Shown here piece by piece: positions 17,901-25,951 of a DNA stretch of 64,000 bases. Source of the stretch: Thioploca ingrica. Lineage in GTDB: Bacteria > Pseudomonadota > Gammaproteobacteria > Beggiatoales > Beggiatoaceae. The notes under the pieces are model-generated. The model was given only the letters and a program-made list of their open reading frames with translations, was not told where the DNA came from and ran no database searches. The first letter of the stretch is position 1; each line of letters starts with the position of its first letter. The stretch is taken from contig AP014633.1 in NCBI GenBank assembly GCA_000828835.1, forward strand, positions 2,542,001 to 2,606,000. Reading direction: 5' to 3'. The translations under genes and the position numbers were made by a program.

Positions 17901-20900
17901 ATCCGCACCGCCAACGCGATCCACCAGTACCGCGATTTGACCTTGCGTTTCTTCAAAGCGTGCTTGTGCTACTCGAAATTGTAGTTGCCCCGGTTGGGTA
18001 GGATTATTACTCGGTTTCATGGTGACTCGCAATTTAGCTAAGCCGTCGGTGGTATCGATAGGGATTTCTTGATCTTGATAACCGGGAGCATGAATGGTAG
18101 CCCGTCGGCGTCCCTGCGGCAGCGTCATGTCGTAAAATCCTTGGTCTTGATACACGTTGGGAGATTGAGGCGCTCGAATCGGTGAGCCATTGGCATCTAA
18201 AACTAAATTGCCCCACTCATCGACTACCCAAAAATCCAGCGTGGCATTGTCTAACGACACAAAATCTACCGCATTGTAAACGTAGAGGCTGCCTAACCCT
18301 GGCGGGAAATTGGTATCATTGGTTTGGAAAGTAAAGACCGGACTTTCTGCCATCGCGCCATATTTATCAATCGTTTGGATTTTCCAGAAATATTTAGTTC
18401 CATCGCGTAAACCCGGTTGACCTTGATTTAACGGATCATCTATCACGGCGGTTTGGTCTAAATAAGTCATTGAAGTAGCTAAACCTTCTTGCTGATAGAC
18501 AATCTTTTGCAAAGATGGATCGGTTCCGAGTAACAACGTATAAGTAAAAGGATCATTATCGGGATCTTGACTCGCTTTCCAGTCAAAAATAACCACGGTT
18601 TGGGTTTCACTGCCATCCGCCGGGACAAGTAATTGCGCTGCTGTCGGGGGTTGATTGTTGATTTTATTTTTATAAACACTTGACCGCTGCAGCGGCGAAA
18701 TATCGCCAGTTTGATTATCGATGACAAAGTAAAATAATTCATATTGGCCGGCTTCTGCAAACGCGGTAAATTGACCTTGGAAGTGGTTGCCCTCGGCGAG
18801 AGGGAGTTGAATCCGTTGTAAGCCGTCGATTTCGAGTTGTCCACTTTGCTCAATCCCATTGTCGGTTAATTGCAGGGAAGGCGGGCGAATATCGACCAAT
18901 ACTTGTTGATCTTTAACCCGATTAGGATGATTTATCCAAGCCGAGAGTTGCGCAACCGCGGTATTCGCATCCAAGTGTAAAGTCGGGGTTACAGCCAAAA
19001 TGGTGGCGGGACTATCTGGCGCATTAGCATCATATTGCGGTCCCAAACCTAAATAAAGGTGCTTGGCTTTCAAACCATCGCTTCCCAGCCAGTTACTTCC
19101 CTGTTGATCGCCATTATCATCCAGTAACGGGTGTTGTACTGCATGGTCTTGGAATTGTTGATTAAAATAAGTGAAATCATCCTTGCGGGTAAAAATTTCC
19201 GTACCGTAAGTGGCTAATTCAAAGGCACTGGCCAGCGAATCACCTTGACCCAAATCAGCAAACAAAGCTTCAATAAAATACTCGCCACTGCGCACTTCAT
19301 CCGGTTCTTTGGGACCTTTGTAAGATTCTTCTCCTACAGCGGTACTGGTGACGATGACGCGACCCGGTTGTGATAAAGCCGGAATGAAATTCCCCGAATA
19401 GCACGAACCGATGATAATCACGCGAGGTTGCGACAAAGCTTTGGCATTTAAACCTTGTTCTAAAGTGATTAACCAAGCATTTAATTCGGTCGGCGTGATA
19501 GTGCCACCGTCACCGTTATCGAGATAAAATTGGCCATCAACGCCACCATGATCCACCATCACGAGGAACAACGGTGCGGGATCGTTATTGAGAAGCGTTT
19601 GTAAAGTCTGCAAAGCAGTTTGAATTCTGGCTTTATCAGGGCGCGCATCGATTTGGATATCGGTTTCGGGATTAGTTTCATAGCTTAAATATTCAATATG
19701 TTCGTCAATAAAACCACGATATTTGAGTTTGCGATAAACTCGATTGAGAGATTTACTATAAGCGGCTTCACCACTCCCCTGGGCATCGCGTCCTGGTACT
19801 AACAGCGCATAACCAGCTAGCGCGCTGACTAACACGGTTTGTGATTCGGACTGAGTCGCGGCTAAGCGCTCATTCCCAACCCATTGAGTTTGCAACACAT
19901 ACTGCCCAGTTTGCGTTAAAGCCAGTGGCTGAGCAAAATGATATTCGCCGCTGGCGGCGGTTGTGGTCGTCAACGTGGTAAGCTGTCCATCGGGTGCGGT
20001 TAGCGCTAACTGAATGGCTAAATTATTCAAGCCACTTGGTTGCTGCGGATAACTGCTTAATTTACCTTTAATTTTGAGTTCACCATTTTGAAACAGCGCT
20101 AAACTACTTGGTTTCAAATCCAGATGAGTGACAATTGGAGTAACCGTAATAGTGAAAGTCGCTTCCGCTGTGTGTTGACCTAATGGTTCGGTGACGACCA
20201 CGGTGAGAGGAAATTGCCCAGTTTGAGTTGGCGTCCAAGTGAGTACCCCGGTTTTCTCATTAATACTTGCACCGGCTGGCGCGTTTTTAAGACTGTAGCT
20301 CAAGGCTTGTTTGCCAGGAAAAGTGGCTTTGGCGGTTAAAGTCAATTTGCTGGCGACCGAAATTGTTTGATTCGCAATCGATTCTAACACCGGCTTATCA
20401 GTAATAATCACTTCAAAAACAAGCTGTTCTGAATCATCGATTCCATCGTTAACGATTACCTTGATTTCAAAGGTACCAATTTGCTCTGGCAAAGGCATCC
20501 AACTCAATTGACCGGTTTTAAATCCAATAGTCGCACCGGCCGGCGGGTTTTCCAAGCGATAATTCAAAGTTTGTTTAGGAATATCTGAATCGGTGGCTTT
20601 TATTTGCAGTTGAAGTAACTGCCCGGGCGAACCGTACTGGGTCGCTATTTTTTCCACCACGGGTTTATCATTGCTAAAAGGCACGGTGAGCGTGATTTTA
20701 TCTTGATCTTGTTTCGCACCCCCATAGCCGCTGTGACCTAAGTCATCGGTGCCTATGTCTAAGGTGGCATCGCCGCTAAAACCCGAGGTTGGCGTAAACG
20801 TTATTCCCTGTAAAGCGGTTTTAAGATCGGCTAACTTACCCGTAACCACGAGTTGACTATCATCCTGACCATCACCGCTGTTAAAAGAAAGGTTGTTGAT

Positions 20901-23450
20901 ATTGTTCAAGGTCAAGGTACCGTTAATGGCTACAAGGGTGACTTGAATCGGTAAAAATGGCCCGGTATCCTTGTCATCTAGATCAAGTTTTAGTGTGGTG
21001 GGGGTGTTTTTCTTAAGCGTTGGTGAGGGGGGGAGGGTGTTGAGGGGGGCGTGATTGGTTCGGTCAAATACCACTACGGCACGATCTCCAGAACCGGTCA
21101 CGTAAACAAACTGATTATCCGGACTGACTGTTACTGAAGAGGCGTTTTTTAACCCCTGGATTCCAAAATCACCATATTTTATTCGATTAACAAAAGTCAA
21201 ATGACCTGTATCCAGATCGCGTACAAAGTCTGCTACCGCGTTGTCACCAAAAGAAGCCACATAGACCGACTTACCGTCGGCACTCACCGTGACCGATTGA
21301 GCACCAGCCAGCCCATTCACCACGCCGCTGTCGCCGTTTTTAAGGACTTGTTTCCAAGTTAATTGACCGTTACCCGGGTCGCGCGCGAACACCGCCACCG
21401 CGTTGTCACCAGCACCCGCCACATAGACCGACTTCCCATCGGCACTCACCGTGACCGATTGAGCATAGGCTAGCCCATCCACCACGCCGTTCCCGCTGTT
21501 GTCGCCGTCTTTGAGGACTTGTTTAAAATCTAATAAACTGTTGTTTGGATCACGCGAAAACACCGCCACCGCATTATCATTAGCGCCGGCCACATAGACC
21601 GACTTCCCGTCGGCACTCACCGTGACCGAAGTAGCACTATAAAGCCCATCCACCACGCCGTTCCCGCTGTTGTCGCCGTCTTTGAGGACTTGTTGAAAAT
21701 CTAATAACCCGTTGCTTGGATCACGCGAAAACACCGCCACCGCGTTGTCAAGAGAACCAGCCACATAGACCGACTTCCCGTCGGCACTCACCGTGACCGA
21801 TTGAGCATAGGCTAGCCCATCCACCACGCCGTTCCCGCTGTTGTCGCCGTTTTTGAGTACCTGTTTCCAAGTTAATTGACCGCTAGTCGGATCGCGCGCC
21901 AACACCGCCACGGCGTTGTCAGTCCTAGAAGCCATATAGACCGACTTCCCGTCGGCACTCACCGTGACCGAATCAGCACCAGAAAGCCCATTCACCACGC
22001 CGCTGTCGCCGTCTTTGAGTACCTGTTGAAAAGTTAATTGACCGCTACCCGGGTCGCGCGAAAACACCGCCACCGCGTTGTCACCATCACCAGCCACATA
22101 GACCGACTTCCCGTCGGCACTCACCGTGACCGAATCAGCACCAGAAAGCCCGTCCACCACGCCACTGTCGCCATCTTTGAGTACCTGTTGAAAATCTAAA
22201 AGGCCGGTGTTCGGATTGCGCGCCAACACCGCCACCGCGTTGTCAAGAGAACTAGCCACATAGACCGACTTCCCGTCGGCACTCACCGTGACCGATTCAG
22301 CACCAGAAAGCCCGTCCACCACGCCGCTGTCGCCGTCTTTAAGTACCTGTTGAAAAGTTAAGTGACCGTTAATCGGGTCGCGCGAAAACACCGCCACCGC
22401 CTTGTCAAAAGAACCAGCCACATAGAGCGACTTCCCATCGGCACTCACCGTGACCGAATCAGCACTAGCCAGCCCATCCACCCCGGCTTGACCGTCTTTG
22501 AGGACTTGTTGAAAAATTAAGAGACCGGTGCTCGGATCGCGCGCCAACACCGCCACGGCGTTGTCAAGAAAACTAGCCACATAGACCGACTGATCGTCGG
22601 CACTCACCGTGACCGAATCAGCACCAGAAAGCCCATCCACCACGCCGATCATGCCGCTGTCGCCGTTTTTGAGTACCTGTTGAAAAGTTAATTGACCGTT
22701 ACCCGGATCGCGCGAAAACATCGCCACGGCGTTGTCAGAATAACCAGCCACATAGACCGATTTACCGTCAGCACTCACCGTGACCGAAACAGCACCATCT
22801 AGCCCATCCACCCCGGCTTGACCGTCTTTGAGGACTTGTTGAAAAGTTAATTGACCGTTACCCGGGTCGCGCGCCAACACCGCCACCGCGTCGTCACTAG
22901 TACCAGCCACATAGACCGACTTCCCGTCGGCACTCACCGTGACCGATTGAGTACCAGCCAGCCCATCCACTATGCCGCTGTCGCCGTCTTTGAGTACCTG
23001 TTGAAAAGTTAATTGACCGCTACTCAGATTGCGCGAAAATACTGCCACCGCGTTGTCACCAGTACCAGCCACATAGACCGACTTTCCGTCGGCACTTATC
23101 GTGACCAATTCAGCACCAGCCAACCCATCGACGCCGCTAATATCATCTTGAATAACCTGAATAAAGACTAATTTCCCACTGACCGGATTACGTGCAAACA
23201 CGGTTATCGCACTGTTACTAGAACTTACTACATAGACGAACTTACCATCAGGACTCATTGTCACTGAGCTAGCACCTTTGAGTCCGTTAATCTGACCTTG
23301 ACCATCTTGAATAGTTTCTACGAAGTCCAAGCCAGCCCAAGTTGGGAAGGGAAGTATAAGGAGTAAACTTAAAAAAGCGGCGGTTAGGAAAAAATTAAAC
23401 ACCAAAAAGTGGAGGATAGATAACCAACCATTGGAAATTATTGTTCTCAT
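14913..23450 (-). CDS. Giant secreted propeller - C13 caspase-like peptidase - Calx-beta protein
   Basis: 2845 residues if started at ATG 23450, which has GGAGAG seven bases upstream and gives a signal peptide ending near PTWAG; an ATG 57 bp further up has no such site. Residues about 35-790 are fourteen YVTN-like propeller repeats (VTVSADGKSVYVAG...), i.e. two 7-bladed propellers. Then comes a cadherin-like region with two putative Ig modules (TGxLxWxP). A C13/legumain-type peptidase follows, with the HGG dyad His near 1298 and SCYSG Cys near 1348. Next are a fibronectin-like module and seven Calx-beta domains (about 1820-2670). The C-terminal domain is unassigned. It is probably a surface or extracellular protein; whether it cleaves itself or a partner is unknown. 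Confidence 0.9.
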   Translation of the reverse strand: MRTIISNGWLSILHFLVFNFFLTAAFLSLLLILPFPTWAGLDFVETIQDGQGQINGLKGASSVTMSPDGKFVYVVSSSNSAITVFARNPVSGKLVFIQVIQDDISGVDGLAGAELVTISADGKSVYVAGTGDNAVAVFSRNLSSGQLTFQQVLKDGDSGIVDGLAGTQSVTVSADGKSVYVAGTSDDAVAVLARDPGNGQLTFQQVLKDGQAGVDGLDGAVSVTVSADGKSVYVAGYSDNAVAMFSRDPGNGQLTFQQVLKNGDSGMIGVVDGLSGADSVTVSADDQSVYVASFLDNAVAVLARDPSTGLLIFQQVLKDGQAGVDGLASADSVTVSADGKSLYVAGSFDKAVAVFSRDPINGHLTFQQVLKDGDSGVVDGLSGAESVTVSADGKSVYVASSLDNAVAVLARNPNTGLLDFQQVLKDGDSGVVDGLSGADSVTVSADGKSVYVAGDGDNAVAVFSRDPGSGQLTFQQVLKDGDSGVVNGLSGADSVTVSADGKSVYMASRTDNAVAVLARDPTSGQLTWKQVLKNGDNSGNGVVDGLAYAQSVTVSADGKSVYVAGSLDNAVAVFSRDPSNGLLDFQQVLKDGDNSGNGVVDGLYSATSVTVSADGKSVYVAGANDNAVAVFSRDPNNSLLDFKQVLKDGDNSGNGVVDGLAYAQSVTVSADGKSVYVAGAGDNAVAVFARDPGNGQLTWKQVLKNGDSGVVNGLAGAQSVTVSADGKSVYVASFGDNAVADFVRDLDTGHLTFVNRIKYGDFGIQGLKNASSVTVSPDNQFVYVTGSGDRAVVVFDRTNHAPLNTLPPSPTLKKNTPTTLKLDLDDKDTGPFLPIQVTLVAINGTLTLNNINNLSFNSGDGQDDSQLVVTGKLADLKTALQGITFTPTSGFSGDATLDIGTDDLGHSGYGGAKQDQDKITLTVPFSNDKPVVEKIATQYGSPGQLLQLQIKATDSDIPKQTLNYRLENPPAGATIGFKTGQLSWMPLPEQIGTFEIKVIVNDGIDDSEQLVFEVIITDKPVLESIANQTISVASKLTLTAKATFPGKQALSYSLKNAPAGASINEKTGVLTWTPTQTGQFPLTVVVTEPLGQHTAEATFTITVTPIVTHLDLKPSSLALFQNGELKIKGKLSSYPQQPSGLNNLAIQLALTAPDGQLTTLTTTTAASGEYHFAQPLALTQTGQYVLQTQWVGNERLAATQSESQTVLVSALAGYALLVPGRDAQGSGEAAYSKSLNRVYRKLKYRGFIDEHIEYLSYETNPETDIQIDARPDKARIQTALQTLQTLLNNDPAPLFLVMVDHGGVDGQFYLDNGDGGTITPTELNAWLITLEQGLNAKALSQPRVIIIGSCYSGNFIPALSQPGRVIVTSTAVGEESYKGPKEPDEVRSGEYFIEALFADLGQGDSLASAFELATYGTEIFTRKDDFTYFNQQFQDHAVQHPLLDDNGDQQGSNWLGSDGLKAKHLYLGLGPQYDANAPDSPATILAVTPTLHLDANTAVAQLSAWINHPNRVKDQQVLVDIRPPSLQLTDNGIEQSGQLEIDGLQRIQLPLAEGNHFQGQFTAFAEAGQYELFYFVIDNQTGDISPLQRSSVYKNKINNQPPTAAQLLVPADGSETQTVVIFDWKASQDPDNDPFTYTLLLGTDPSLQKIVYQQEGLATSMTYLDQTAVIDDPLNQGQPGLRDGTKYFWKIQTIDKYGAMAESPVFTFQTNDTNFPPGLGSLYVYNAVDFVSLDNATLDFWVVDEWGNLVLDANGSPIRAPQSPNVYQDQGFYDMTLPQGRRRATIHAPGYQDQEIPIDTTDGLAKLRVTMKPSNNPTQPGQLQFRVAQARFEETQGQIAVLVDRVGGADGAVSVSYQILANGTATPGADYSGATEGRLDWANQDRSPKKILLTIQDDNQPEPEESLQLHLQNPTGGAMLGNQTEMTMTVTLIDDETTQPQQPGVLQFLTTHYAASESDSTPVVTVTRTSGSEGQVSVEYLVTNESTARSNADYTGGTGILTWANGDDEPKHLQLTLIDDTAVEELETLHFELVNPTKGATLGEHQSATLTITDNDVAGPGPGIVQFAQSDYQAHEEEGALKTVTVTRTGGSQGQVSVQYQTTAAGTATAGSDYSGGTGTLTWEDGDSEAKIINITIVDDKEIESPETIQFILLNPSGGVILGNPKQATLTIMDNEVVVGPGSVQFAQSAYQAHETEGSLKTVTVTRTDGNQGQVSVQYQVAAESTATAGSDYTLADTDLLTWEAGDSEAKIINITIVDDKEIESPETIQFRLLNPSGGVILGNPTQASLTIYDEPGNPNTTTILNPNTHAGTLQFFTNIYRLNEGIDSVKTFTVTRSGGSQGAVSVEYTTIGGTAEMGLDYVGGTGLLTWADGDDTPKAIELTVLDDQEPEKAETIQLQLKNPTGNAQLGIDDRATLIIADNEVPSTETTTAQAELEFTSPLYWAQEEDKTAQLTVTRTGSSQGEVSVQYFATVNSNATLGEDYQNGSGTLVWADGDTQPQTITLELNDDNLPEEEIIHFLLAQPTGAAALGKLSETIVVIKDNDSSTVPGITPSPTTVQFTTVFARVAEPDEEVLIPVIRTGTQGYASVDYETIAGSATADEDYLPRQGHLVWQDGEEGVVGLIIPIVADYRGKAEKSFTLRLFNPSEGVQLGKLSQVEIRIQDSSIIPPPLLPNLGRGMALVKNPATHWKTSFNCQAFPCPLNAAFHGGSSLNGLSYHNPLTLLPYQYVNIRGEMDVAAEHVGQKADLLMVAAWKPLNSIGAESYFMQDNQGQILPWDLNLAYLVAAQPAVTLMPTQEINLYTGFLGSGQIRLFFGYQLPDGVIVFNGEQAIELVVGKLGGN
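15440..17990 (-). repeat. Seven Calx-beta-coding repeats
   Basis: Seven units of about 110-130 codons with the pattern VQF...Y.A.E...VTVTRTGGS.G.VSVQY....G.ATAGSDY.GGTGTLTW.DGD...K.I...I.DD...E..ETI.F.L.NP.GG..LG....A.LTI.DN. Units three and four (about 16560-17270) are nearly identical in DNA. The family binds Ca2+ in many extracellular proteins; the acidic DD/DN loops are present here. Confidence 0.8.
21080..23350 (-). repeat. Fourteen tandem ~150-bp propeller-coding repeats
   Basis: The units encode 47-57 residues each, and many are nearly identical at DNA level; CATAGACCGACTTCCCGTCG and CACTCACCGTGACCGA recur through most of them. Length changes come from DSG / DNSGNG insertions between blades. 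The high DNA identity, against the diverged WD40 repeats at 4.3-6.3 kb, indicates recent amplification or gene conversion. Assembly collapse is a real risk here. Confidence 0.88.
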
Positions 23451-23822
23451 GAAAAACTCTCCAGTTTGATAGGATTTTAGGAAGGTATTTGGAGTAATCA
23501 ACAACAATTTATTATTTTTCTTATGAATTTTTTATTATAGCACCTCTTTTATAAAAGAGTAATTTCGCACCAATTCGGTAATGACGATGTTTATTCAGGG
23601 CAATAGTTATACCAATTATAATATTATTAAATATCAATATTATAAAAAATACCGTGACTCAAAGTGCTCATAAATTGCTCATAATCGCTCATAAATGCTC
23701 ATAAAGTGCTTAAAGTGCTCATATCAATATCGAGTTAAATATCTGAGCAAAATCAAGCTTTCTGTATCGCATCCGGTATTCCCGACCTGATAATGTGTAT
23801 CCTGAGAGATACAATTAATTTG
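23451..23822. other. Intergenic region upstream of two divergent transcripts
   Basis: The region separates the giant surface protein gene from the toxin gene. It is AT-rich and holds a cluster of short GCTCATAA repeats at 23665-23722 directly upstream of the toxin-antitoxin pair. No coding sequence is supported. Confidence 0.6.
23665..23722 (+). repeat. Cluster of ~10-11 bp direct repeats (GCTCATAAAT)
   Basis: Six consecutive copies begin with GCTCATAA or GCTTAAA: GCTCATAAATT, GCTCATAATC, GCTCATAAAT, GCTCATAAAGT, GCTTAAAGT, GCTCATATC. Spacing is close to one helical turn. This resembles an iteron or multi-site operator. It lies about 100 bp upstream of the toxin start, where autoregulatory operators of toxin-antitoxin operons are usually found. 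Confidence 0.6.
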
Positions 23823-24119
23823 ATGAAATACGAGATTGTCAGCACCAATATTTTCGATAAGTGGTTTGCCGAACTGAATGATGCAGTGATTAAGCGCAAG
23901 GTTCTTGCTCGGATCGCCCGTGTTGAAAACGGTCATTTCGGTGACTTCAAGCACATTGCTGTCGATCTTTATGAACTGCGCTTTTTCTTTGGTAGTGGCT
24001 TGAGAATCTATTACACTATTCACAGTGACCAGGTGGTTTTATTACTGGTTGGCGGTGATAAGTCGAGCCAAAGCCAGGATATTAAAAAAGCTAAACAACT
24101 GCTTAATGAACTGGAGTGA
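23823..24119 (+). CDS. RelE/ParE-superfamily toxin (HigB-like, TIGR02683 type)
   Basis: 98 residues from ATG 23823 (MKYEIVSTNIFDKWF...). The pattern ARIARVENGHFGDFKHIAVDLYELRFFFGSGLRIYYTIH and VVLLLVGGDKSSQSQDIKKAKQLL is characteristic of the addiction-module killer family that pairs with a downstream HTH antidote. Such proteins are ribosome-dependent mRNA interferases or related toxins. An upstream in-frame ATG at 23793 would add ten residues outside the family pattern. The antitoxin starts four bases after the stop codon. The GCTCATAA repeat cluster upstream is a candidate operator. Confidence 0.87.
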   Translation: MKYEIVSTNIFDKWFAELNDAVIKRKVLARIARVENGHFGDFKHIAVDLYELRFFFGSGLRIYYTIHSDQVVLLLVGGDKSSQSQDIKKAKQLLNELE

Positions 24120-24122
24120 GTA

Positions 24123-24419
24123 ATGCCCGTAACAATCAGATCATTCGATATTTCAAAACACCTAAAAACCGATGAGGATATTCAAGGTTTTCTGGAGGAA
24201 GTCATTTCTACCGGCGATGATTCCGACTTTATTCATGCCTTAAATATTGCAGCTAGAGCTAAGGGTATGACTGAGATTGCCAAGCAAGTGGGGGTTACCC
24301 GTGCCAGTTTATACAAGTCGCTTTCGGGAAATGGCAACCCACGGTTTAAAACGACTAGCAAAATAGTAAAAGCCTTGGGTTGTAAGCTAACTGTAGCGCG
24401 TAGGTCGGACAAAGCGTAG
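24123..24419 (+). CDS. HTH antidote protein of the RelE/HigB-type toxin
   Basis: 98 residues. The N-terminal FDISKHLKTDEDIQGFLEEVIS segment is followed by the XRE-type helix-turn-helix (MTEIAKQVGVTRASLYKSLSGNGNPRFKTTSKIVKALGCKL), the typical layout of the TIGR02684 'putative addiction module antidote' family. It would neutralise the toxin and repress the operon. The last residues (ARRSDKA) are encoded by the left arm of a GTAGGTCGGAC inverted repeat, so the original C-terminus may have been replaced by repeat sequence. Confidence 0.87.
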   Translation: MPVTIRSFDISKHLKTDEDIQGFLEEVISTGDDSDFIHALNIAARAKGMTEIAKQVGVTRASLYKSLSGNGNPRFKTTSKIVKALGCKLTVARRSDKA

Positions 24420-24433
24420 TGTGTCCGACCTAC
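24399..24433. repeat. REP-like inverted repeat overlapping the antidote stop codon
   Basis: GTAGGTCGGAC at 24400-24410 pairs with GTCCGACCTAC at 24423-24433 around a 12-base loop. It contains the stop codon of the antidote gene and could also act as its 3' stem-loop. A related GCGCGTAGGTTGGACACGCTAC stretch lies at 24886-24907, again at the end of a reading frame. Confidence 0.6.
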
Positions 24434-24490
24434 ATCTTAATTTGAGTTGATGTGTAAGATAAATTATTAAACTACACGGCGGGCTAAATC

Positions 24491-24697
24491 ATGCAAGCAA
24501 TCGAGTTTGAAATTGACATTAATGATGAATTCATCAAAATTCCTAATTTTGAACAATTAAAAAATAAACATGTAAAAATCATACTGCTCTATAACGAGGA
24601 AGAGAATAAAAACCCAAGATTACCAAATATCTTTTATAATCCCATAATAAAAACTAAATATGAACTGTTTCAACGGGAAGAAATTTACAGTGAATAA
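24491..24697 (+). CDS. Putative antitoxin of a PIN-toxin module
   Basis: 68 residues beginning MQAIEFEIDINDEFIKIPNF. This matches the short antitoxin-like proteins that precede PIN toxins in cyanobacteria and sulfur bacteria (pattern MQAIEFE...IKIP...VKIILL). It overlaps the GTG start of the PIN fragment at 24690 by eight bases. Because the toxin is broken, this may be a relic or an anti-addiction antitoxin. Function is inferred from arrangement and N-terminal pattern only. Confidence 0.55.
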   Translation: MQAIEFEIDINDEFIKIPNFEQLKNKHVKIILLYNEEENKNPRLPNIFYNPIIKTKYELFQREEIYSE

Positions 24698-24888
24698 TGT
24701 TTTTATTGATTCCAATATTTGGATTTATGCATTTATCACCGCTGATAATCAAACTAAACGAAATACGTGTAGCCGCCGCCTTGGAAAATAACTGTTCTAT
24801 TCTTTATACTGAAGATTTACAGCATAATCAACTGATTGAAAATCATATCAAAATAATTAATCCCTTTAAAATAGCGCGTAGCGCGTAG
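24690..24888 (+). pseudogene. PIN-domain toxin with internal deletion and frameshift
   Basis: The GTG frame at 24690 reads VNNVFIDSNIWIYAFITADNQTKR..., the N-terminus of a PIN (VapC-like) nuclease with its first catalytic Asp, and stops at 24791. In the next frame, from about 24775 to 24888, AALENNCSILYTEDLQHNQLIE and IKIINPF form the PIN C-terminus with the last acidic residues. Intact relatives are about 135 residues, so roughly 65-70 central residues are missing and the frame is shifted at the junction. The end (ARSA) runs into a GCGCGTAG repeat. It is non-functional as a nuclease. Confidence 0.75.
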
Positions 24889-24921
24889 GTTGGACACGCT
24901 ACTACATCTACTTATGAGCAA

Positions 24922-25698
24922 TTATTGAGGTTCAATCCCCAGTGCTCTTAATTGAGCTGCTAAGCGTTCGGCACGTTGATGTTCTTGCTCAGCGCGTTGG
25001 CGTTCCTGTTCCAGTTGTTCCACCGGCGTGGGTATCCAATGGTGTTGCGCATCATACCATCGTAGCCATTGGCGTTCTAAACCTTGGTAAGCGCCATGCC
25101 ACAATCCAATGCCTAACTGAATTTCCGGTAACCACACCTTCTCTTCTTCACTCAGAGTTAACGTTTGATAACGTCCCGTTTGCCAGTGAAACACGCGTAA
25201 CTGATTGGCTTCGCGGCCAAAAACGATATAGTAGGGAATTTGTAAAATTTGTTCATAAACGTGCCCTTTAGTCGGCGGTTGTTTAATATCCCTAACCGTT
25301 TGACCTAAATCTTCTGATTCAGTGCCTTCGGACAGTAATTCGAGCACGATGAAGGGTACCACTTGTTCTTGCCAAACCACATAACTGTAGCGTAATTCAT
25401 GCCCCTCATAAAATCGGGGTACGCCTAAAACTGCAAACCAATCCGGGCGTTTGTACCAAGCCAAATGCTGGAGGTCGTAGTAGAGATTTAAATCAGTTGC
25501 TACACAAATTTGCTCGGGCGGATAATCGGGTGGGCAAAAGGTTTCCCGTAACAGTTGGGGTTGATAGTAATGAAATTCATCGGGCAAGCCAGGCTCCTCT
25601 GGGTCTTCGCTAGGTAAATCATACATCGTCGGCAATTGTTCTTTCGCGAACGGAAAATCAGGCGGTGGTTGCCAATAGTTGAGGGGTGTTGAGGACAT
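24922..25698 (-). CDS. Uma2 family (DUF820) protein with coiled-coil tail
   Basis: 258 residues from ATG 25698, which has AGGAG about nine bases upstream; an in-frame ATG at 25743 lacks one. The nuclease core includes CVATDLNLYYD...RPDWFAVLGVP (the Asp strand) and VVPFIVLELLSEGTESED (E-x-hydrophobic strand). It is followed by IPYYIVFGREANQLRVFHW and ends with an EQERQRAEQEHQRAERLAAQLRALGIEP coiled coil. The form with this tail is frequent in cyanobacteria and Thiotrichales. DNA-cleaving activity is assumed from the fold, not shown. Confidence 0.85.
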   Translation of the reverse strand: MSSTPLNYWQPPPDFPFAKEQLPTMYDLPSEDPEEPGLPDEFHYYQPQLLRETFCPPDYPPEQICVATDLNLYYDLQHLAWYKRPDWFAVLGVPRFYEGHELRYSYVVWQEQVVPFIVLELLSEGTESEDLGQTVRDIKQPPTKGHVYEQILQIPYYIVFGREANQLRVFHWQTGRYQTLTLSEEEKVWLPEIQLGIGLWHGAYQGLERQWLRWYDAQHHWIPTPVEQLEQERQRAEQEHQRAERLAAQLRALGIEPQ

Positions 25699-25951
25699 TT
25701 GGGGTTCTCCTGCTCGGGGTTGATAGCGGAAATTTTCTACCAATTAATTAAATATTATAGCTTATTGCGCCGGTTTAGCAAGGACAATTATATAAAAATT
25801 CATTTTTAAACAACATCTTATCTAGGTAGGGTGCGCAAATATCTTTAGGTTTACACCCGTCAAACCGCATTAGAAACTTTAGTCGTTTATCAGTAAAATG
25901 AATTGGAGAAAATAAAATCACCTCACTGAAACAATACAGCTAGATAACCCC

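Noticed and set aside
18034-18859. Open frames overlapping the giant protein gene
   Set aside because: Alternate-frame shadows without any motif or start signal.
21080-23350. CRISPR-like regular repeats
   Set aside because: The repeats are about 150 bp, in frame, and encode propeller blades; the 'spacers' are coding and similar to each other.
23665-23722. Mini CRISPR array
   Set aside because: Units are only 9-11 bp with no spacers, and no cas gene is near.
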